Positions 15,174 to 19,317 of a stretch of 19,317 nt of DNA are shown piece after piece (positions within the stretch are counted from its first letter, which is position 1; every line of letters begins with the position of its first letter). The notes below the pieces were generated by a model that saw only the letters and a program-made list of their open reading frames with translations, was not told the DNA's origin and did not search any database. This DNA comes from an uncultured Flavobacteriales bacterium. GTDB lineage: Bacteria; Bacteroidota; Bacteroidia; Flavobacteriales; Weeksellaceae. The position numbers were made by a program, and so were the translations under genes. The stretch covers positions 1-19,317 of the forward strand of contig CALJKL010000055.1 in NCBI GenBank assembly GCA_937973555.1, given 5' to 3'.

Positions 15174-17345
15174 ATGACAGAAAAAATTCTTAAATTGACT
15201 CTAAGAAAAAGTGCAACGCTATTTTTTGTAGCGATTTTTGTGTTTTCTACAGGGTTCAATCTTTCAATGCCGTTTGTTGCATATGGTGACGAAACAGTAG
15301 ACACTCCATCTCCGCTAACAACCGTTGAAGAGGTCGAATCTAGTTTGACAGTTGAAGATGTTGTTGATTCTGAAAGTGTTTCAACTGGTGAAGTTCTTGG
15401 AGAAGAATCACTAGATTTTAATAACATTAGAAATAACGAGGGTGGTCAATCTGGCGTTGGTGATGAAGGTGTTGACCCAACAGATCCAGATTCTTCAATT
15501 AGAAATGTTTCTGAAAATCAAATACAAGTTTGTATTGATGGAAATACAACTAACTGGAGTGAGACGTATTTTAATAGTCCTGAAGGTCAAGAAATTCTTA
15601 ACTCTGACCCAGACGACTTTAATTTTCAAGGTCATTGTGAATATGTTGTCACTGAAGAGGTGTGTTATGGAGACATGACTGTAACTAGTAATGGTAGTGA
15701 ACTTGTTGATGATGGGCCTGCTACTTCTGTAGCAACTTGGGTTCACCCAGGATGGACAGCATCTATACCGGGCGCTACTTGGGTTTGGGAAACTTTTAAT
15801 ATTGTTGACCCAACTGTAGACACAACAAAATTGTTTACTAAATATTTTGTTTTACCTGGCGTTGCTCAAACTGCAACTCTAAAAATTGCGACTGACAATT
15901 CTTACAAAGTTTCTATAAATTCAAACTCTGAAGTATACGTTGATGGAGGTGAATTTAATTTCACAGCAGAAGGTCAAGATACTTACACTGGAGATATTAC
16001 AGATATCGGACCAGCTGATCTTGTTGATTATCTTAATGAGGGTGGAAACACTTTTAATTTTGAAGTTAAAAACTGGGGACTACCTGGGTCAACCGCAGAA
16101 ACAAATCCTGCTGGATTATTGTATGAATTAAATATTCATTACAAGAAAAACTCATGTGACGACGATAATGAAGATAAGTTTGGATATCTTACTGTAAACA
16201 AGGTGGTTAACGGAGGAGATAAAATTGTTAAAGATTTTCCTCTTTATGTTGACGAATCATTGGTTACTTCAGGTGAAGAAAATGAATTTTTAACTGGAAC
16301 ACATTATGTTTCAGAAGATAATCTTCCAGGATATGTTGCAACCTTTTCAGGTGCTTGTTCTGATGAAAATTCTGACGGTATCGCAGAAGTTGTTATTACT
16401 GAAGGAAACAAACACGTATGTACAATAACAAATACTTTTGAAGAAGAAGGTGGTTATTGTGGTGATGGAAAAATAAACCAAGATTGGGAAGCTTGTGACG
16501 GAGGAGAAAGTTGTACACAAACTTGTCAATTTGAAGATCAGTGTACTGACAAGGCTTTTGCTAAAATAACAATTAATAATGTAATAAAAGACCCTGCGGA
16601 AAGTGGAAATATTACTTCAGATATTTATCTTGGCGGATCAGAAAATTTAAATATTTTGCCTTCTGGAACTTGGTTTATGATTTATGATGGAGTAGATTAC
16701 ATTAAAGACACTAGAACAACAGGAAGCGCATATTTCAATGTTCCAGGTGTTGCTGTGCAAAGAGTTGTTACAGCTGGTGTTCCAAAAATTTTAACTGGAA
16801 TTTATGGACATGATCTTGGTGGAGACACTTTAGAGCATGTAGATGGAACTATTGAGTTTTCAGGAAACACAGGAGCAGTTGCTTTAATCGATGGACCAGG
16901 AAGTCTACATCTTGAAAATGGATTTGATGGCACTGGTTTTGGTGGCACAGATCATAACAATGACGAAGTTAGAATAAACGGAGATTCTGTAGAATTTTCT
17001 CTTGGAACTATGTCAAAGGGTGATGCATTCTTTGCTTCTTATTCAGCCCCAGAAAATTGTAACGAAGGAGGAGATGATAATGGCGACGGTGATGGAAACG
17101 GAGGGGATAATGATGGAGACGGTAATGACGGCAATGGTAGTGGCGGAAATGGAGGAGGTGGTTCTGGTGGTAGCTCATCTAGCTCTTCAGGAACAGTTTT
17201 AGGAGATAGTACTGGTAATGGAGATGGAGAAGTTCTTGGTGAGTCATTGGCTTCAACTGGAACAGAAAATGTTTCTTACTTAGTTTTGTCAGCCCTAATA
17301 CTTGCTTTCCTTGTAGCAACAAAAAGAAAACAAAGCATTATTTAA
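15174..17345 (+). CDS. Multidomain surface protein with LASTG sorting signal
   Basis: A 723-residue exported protein, probably anchored by the sortase encoded next. In order: a signal peptide at 1-38 (ends FVAYG); an acidic Ser/Thr/Val-rich segment to ~115; a beta-rich region at ~160-323 (WVHPGWTAS, TWVWETF, DNSYKVSIN) resembling jelly-roll carbohydrate-binding folds; a CnaB/prealbumin-like domain at 337-421 ending CTITNTF; a Cys-rich CGDGKINQDWEACDGG repeat at 429-457 of the myxococcal disulfide type; an unrecognised beta-rich domain at 461-628; an Asp/Asn/Gly/Ser linker at 630-673; the sorting tail VLGESLASTG (687-696), a membrane helix at ~700-715 and the basic end TKRKQSII. The VLGE...TG tail is typical of CPR proteins. 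Adhesion or host attachment is the likely role, by inference. Confidence 0.88.
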   Translation: MTEKILKLTLRKSATLFFVAIFVFSTGFNLSMPFVAYGDETVDTPSPLTTVEEVESSLTVEDVVDSESVSTGEVLGEESLDFNNIRNNEGGQSGVGDEGVDPTDPDSSIRNVSENQIQVCIDGNTTNWSETYFNSPEGQEILNSDPDDFNFQGHCEYVVTEEVCYGDMTVTSNGSELVDDGPATSVATWVHPGWTASIPGATWVWETFNIVDPTVDTTKLFTKYFVLPGVAQTATLKIATDNSYKVSINSNSEVYVDGGEFNFTAEGQDTYTGDITDIGPADLVDYLNEGGNTFNFEVKNWGLPGSTAETNPAGLLYELNIHYKKNSCDDDNEDKFGYLTVNKVVNGGDKIVKDFPLYVDESLVTSGEENEFLTGTHYVSEDNLPGYVATFSGACSDENSDGIAEVVITEGNKHVCTITNTFEEEGGYCGDGKINQDWEACDGGESCTQTCQFEDQCTDKAFAKITINNVIKDPAESGNITSDIYLGGSENLNILPSGTWFMIYDGVDYIKDTRTTGSAYFNVPGVAVQRVVTAGVPKILTGIYGHDLGGDTLEHVDGTIEFSGNTGAVALIDGPGSLHLENGFDGTGFGGTDHNNDEVRINGDSVEFSLGTMSKGDAFFASYSAPENCNEGGDDNGDGDGNGGDNDGDGNDGNGSGGNGGGGSGGSSSSSSGTVLGDSTGNGDGEVLGESLASTGTENVSYLVLSALILAFLVATKRKQSII

Positions 17346-17351
17346 TAAATT

Positions 17352-17377
17352 AGAAAAGGGCCTTCGGGCCCTTTTCT
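17352..17377 (+). terminator. UUCG-capped hairpin between surface protein and sortase
   Basis: An 11-bp perfect stem, AGAAAAGGGCC with GGCCCTTTTCT, around a TTCG tetraloop, followed only by GTTT. It starts 6 bases past the surface protein stop and ends 11 bases before the sortase ATG. No separate sortase promoter is visible, so it may be a partial terminator or an mRNA-stabilising hairpin that sets the ratio of substrate to sortase. Confidence 0.8.
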
Positions 17378-17388
17378 GTTTAAAAATT

Positions 17389-17988
17389 ATGAGAATAATT
17401 GAAAAAATAAAAATATTAGATAGAAGCACTATTGTTATGAGAGTTATTCTTCTTGTTATGGCTTTTTATTTAGTTGTTTTTCCTTATTTCCCAAAATTAG
17501 AATATGCTGTTTCTTACTTTAATGAAGACGTAGATCCAAAGAATAATTTACCTATTGAGGTATTGAGCGCCCTTAATAGGGGAGAAAACTTATTGTATAT
17601 TTCAAAAAGCCAGGTCAATAGAGCTATAATTGAAACTGATAATATAAAAAATATTCATGAAGATGTTTGGATTTGGCCAGATTCAAAGAAACCAAATGAA
17701 GGTGGAAATACTGTGCTTTTGGCACACCGTTACGCAAGTATTGGTGGAAATCGTGCCAGTACATTCTATAATCTACCTGAAATGGCTACAGGGGATAAGT
17801 CTTATGTTGTCTGGAGTGGTAAAATATACGAATATGAGGTCTTTGAGACTTTTACAGTAGACCCAAGTCATATTGAAATATTACAAAATACTGACGAAAA
17901 TATTTTGACCATGTTTACTTGTACTCCACTTTGGACATCAAAAGAAAGATTTGTAGTTAGGTCAAAACTTGTAAATGTATGGGAATAA
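17389..17988 (+). CDS. Sortase, membrane-anchored transpeptidase
   Basis: Cuts a sorting signal between Thr and Gly and joins the protein to an amine on the cell surface. It has 199 residues. An N-terminal membrane anchor covers ~18-35 with basic residues before it, so the catalytic domain faces outward. The catalytic His is H113 in VLLAHR, the Cys is C178 in LTMFTC (the TLxTC motif), and the Arg is R187 in ERFVV. The full triad is present. Length and motifs fit the class D/E kind, as does the LAxTG form of the substrate tail 47 bases upstream. It is the first of three overlapping genes (10-base overlap with the next), with no Shine-Dalgarno sequence. Sortase B or C types are less likely, since no lid or long insertion is present. 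Confidence 0.92.
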   Translation: MRIIEKIKILDRSTIVMRVILLVMAFYLVVFPYFPKLEYAVSYFNEDVDPKNNLPIEVLSALNRGENLLYISKSQVNRAIIETDNIKNIHEDVWIWPDSKKPNEGGNTVLLAHRYASIGGNRASTFYNLPEMATGDKSYVVWSGKIYEYEVFETFTVDPSHIEILQNTDENILTMFTCTPLWTSKERFVVRSKLVNVWE

Positions 17989-18167
17989 TTAAAGAAGATA
18001 ATTCAAACTTTAAGACGCGTTATGATTTTGTAAAAAATAGATTTTTTGCAACTTTAGCGATGCTTATTCTTGCACTTGGCGCCTATATCTACATAGAGTA
18101 CAATTATCATGTAAATTTTGAACAAACAACTCAAAATCAATATGATTCAAATTATGAGGAAAATTAG
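17979..18167 (+). CDS. 62-residue single-TM protein
   Basis: I do not recognise a family. The protein has a charged N-terminus (MGIIKEDNSNFKTRYDFVKN), one membrane helix at about 22-38 (FFATLAMLILALGAYIY), and a polar, Asn/Gln/Tyr-rich outer tail. The helix is followed by an acidic outside segment, so an N-in orientation is likely. It starts 10 bases before the sortase stop and ends 14 bases after the likely CAP start, so it shares bases with both neighbours. That gene packing supports its being translated and working with them, perhaps as a partner or anchor for the sortase or CAP protein. The overlap is also the main reason to believe it is real; no homology is visible. Confidence 0.65.
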   Translation: MGIIKEDNSNFKTRYDFVKNRFFATLAMLILALGAYIYIEYNYHVNFEQTTQNQYDSNYEEN

Positions 18168-19170
18168 AAATTTCTTAATACCGCACGAAGATAACGGACA
18201 TGTTCCGCATATTTTTTCTGAAAAAGTATGTATTGGCCTTGTTGCTTTTGTGGTTTTTATTTATGGAACGTCTTTGATTTCTACTTTGTCTATCCGAACA
18301 AACGAGCAAGTTGGAGCAGTATATAGTAGTATTTTGGTTGATATGACAAATGAAGCTCGTGCCGAATCAAATCTTCCAACACTTAAAATAAATCCAGTTT
18401 TAGTTAAGGCCGCTGAAGAAAAAGCCAAAGATATGGTTGAAAATTCGTATTTTGCACATACTTCACCTAATGGTGTAACTCCGTGGTTTTGGTTTGCAGA
18501 TGTTGGGTATAAGTTTGCGTATGCGGGTGAAAATTTGGCGGTAGGATTTAATGAGTCATCTCAGGTTCATTCTGGGTGGATAAATTCACCAACTCACAAA
18601 GCAAATATTTTATCTTCAAATTTTACAGAAATTGGTATTGCTGTGGCAGACGGATATCACAAGGGAAAACCTGCAACATTTGTTGTTCAAATGTTTGGTA
18701 AGCCAAAGACAACAAAATTACCCGTTGTAACAGTAAATACTAGTCCTGCTGAGAGTATTCCAAATGAAAACTTAACGACCACGGTTCTTTCGGCAACGGC
18801 TGAGCAAGCGCCTATTGAAATAACAACTATGTACGAAGATAAGTATCTATCAATAGCAAAAGATGAATCACCTGATGTAGTTTCTGAGGTCGTGTCTACC
18901 GAAGAAAGTGTTAATACAAACTCTGAAAATTTAAATACACAATTAAGTACTCCAAAAGACAGAGCTTTGGCTAGCCAGCCACTACTTGTTCAATATATTT
19001 TTACAATTGTAATGATCTTGAGTTTGTTTTCTCTTATTGCTTTTCTGGTTATGGAATTTAAAGCAAGACATATGAAGCATGCATTGTATGGGATAATACT
19101 TTTGACAATTACAGCAGGTCTTTCTTTTGCTAATGAGGCATTGATCGTTCTTCCGGAGCTTTTCTATTAA
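18154..19170 (+). CDS. Membrane-anchored CAP-domain (SCP/PR1-like) protein
   Basis: CAP superfamily protein of 338 residues. It has a short cytoplasmic start LIPHEDNGHVPHIF, which resembles the LIPHE...N..PH opening I recall from CPR CAP proteins, a membrane helix at ~25-45, then the CAP domain at ~55-183. Cavity residues H102 (AHTSP), E126 (GENLA) and H148 (SPTHKANIL) are conserved, a metal-binding set in this family. A Ser/Thr/Glu-rich stalk covers ~185-275, and two further helices fill ~280-335. The biochemical role of bacterial CAP domains is not settled. The start at 18154 is chosen over ATG 18142 and TTG 18118 because the LIPHE opening begins just after it and the ATGAG context matches the sortase start. 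It is the last gene of the cluster. Confidence 0.9.
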   Translation: MRKIRNFLIPHEDNGHVPHIFSEKVCIGLVAFVVFIYGTSLISTLSIRTNEQVGAVYSSILVDMTNEARAESNLPTLKINPVLVKAAEEKAKDMVENSYFAHTSPNGVTPWFWFADVGYKFAYAGENLAVGFNESSQVHSGWINSPTHKANILSSNFTEIGIAVADGYHKGKPATFVVQMFGKPKTTKLPVVTVNTSPAESIPNENLTTTVLSATAEQAPIEITTMYEDKYLSIAKDESPDVVSEVVSTEESVNTNSENLNTQLSTPKDRALASQPLLVQYIFTIVMILSLFSLIAFLVMEFKARHMKHALYGIILLTITAGLSFANEALIVLPELFY

Positions 19171-19188
19171 TAAATATTGACTATAAAA

Positions 19189-19317
<129 letters not shown>

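Noticed and set aside
17002..17202. Open frame of 66 codons rich in Met, Thr and Val overlapping the surface protein
   Set aside because: It is produced by the repetitive GGN-GAY linker read in another frame.
18118..18153. TTG start for the CAP protein adding 12 residues
   Set aside because: The conserved LIPHE opening begins only after the ATG at 18154, and that ATG has the same context as the sortase start.
14607..19170. UGA recoding, as in Gracilibacteria/SR1
   Set aside because: Glycines use GGN, frames are intact under the standard code, and the five CPR-side genes end in TAA or TAG, with no in-frame TGA needed.

Overview
The window looks like two unrelated genomes joined end to end. 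From 1 to about 14.50 kb the genes and promoters are those of a flavobacterium of the Chryseobacterium/Elizabethkingia kind: a PafA-type alkaline phosphatase, a NdpA-like nucleoid protein, and Bacteroidota promoters (TTG, 19-20 bases, TAnnTTTG-like box) with no Shine-Dalgarno sequences. From about 14.5 kb to 19.19 kb the proteins look like Patescibacteria/CPR (probably Paceibacteria-like): a sortase, a surface protein with a VLGE...LASTG sorting tail, and a CAP-domain protein with the LIPHE...PH N-terminus. Promoters here switch to ordinary sigma-70 consensus. The last 129 bases are an antisense fragment of a 23S rRNA gene whose sequence is not Bacteroidota-like. Assembly chimerism is the simplest explanation, but it cannot be settled from sequence alone.

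Layout of the flavobacterial part. Minus strand: pafA, mdh (malate dehydrogenase), a nucleoid-associated protein. Plus strand: an AT-rich small membrane protein with twin palindromes at its promoter. Minus: dnaK. Plus: ppk1 (polyphosphate kinase) translationally coupled to a PAP2 phosphatase, then a second PAP2 phosphatase. Minus: a secreted serine hydrolase. Plus: a bifunctional UMP synthase (PyrE-PyrF fusion, eukaryote-like decarboxylase half) followed 4 bases later by an AEC-family permease with a TTG start. Phosphorus handling recurs here: PafA, PPK1 and two PAP2 proteins.

Layout of the CPR part, all on the plus strand. A 109-residue basic protein of unknown function has its own consensus promoter and terminator. 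A perfect consensus promoter then drives a 723-residue surface protein: signal peptide, jelly-roll-like region, CnaB/prealbumin-like domain with candidate isopeptide residues, Cys-rich repeat, Asp/Gly linker, LASTG tail. A UUCG-capped hairpin separates it from a tight three-gene cluster: sortase, a 62-residue one-TM protein overlapping both neighbours, and a membrane-anchored CAP protein. Together these look like a self-contained cell-surface display module, with the sortase anchoring the surface protein.

The 23S fragment at the right edge breaks off exactly at the base of helix 45, 19 bases beyond the CAP stop codon. No tRNA, CRISPR array, IS element or phage gene was seen. No gene-free stretch exceeds 300 bases; the longest are 3909-4106, 14937-15173 and 6618-6798, and what they hold is listed.
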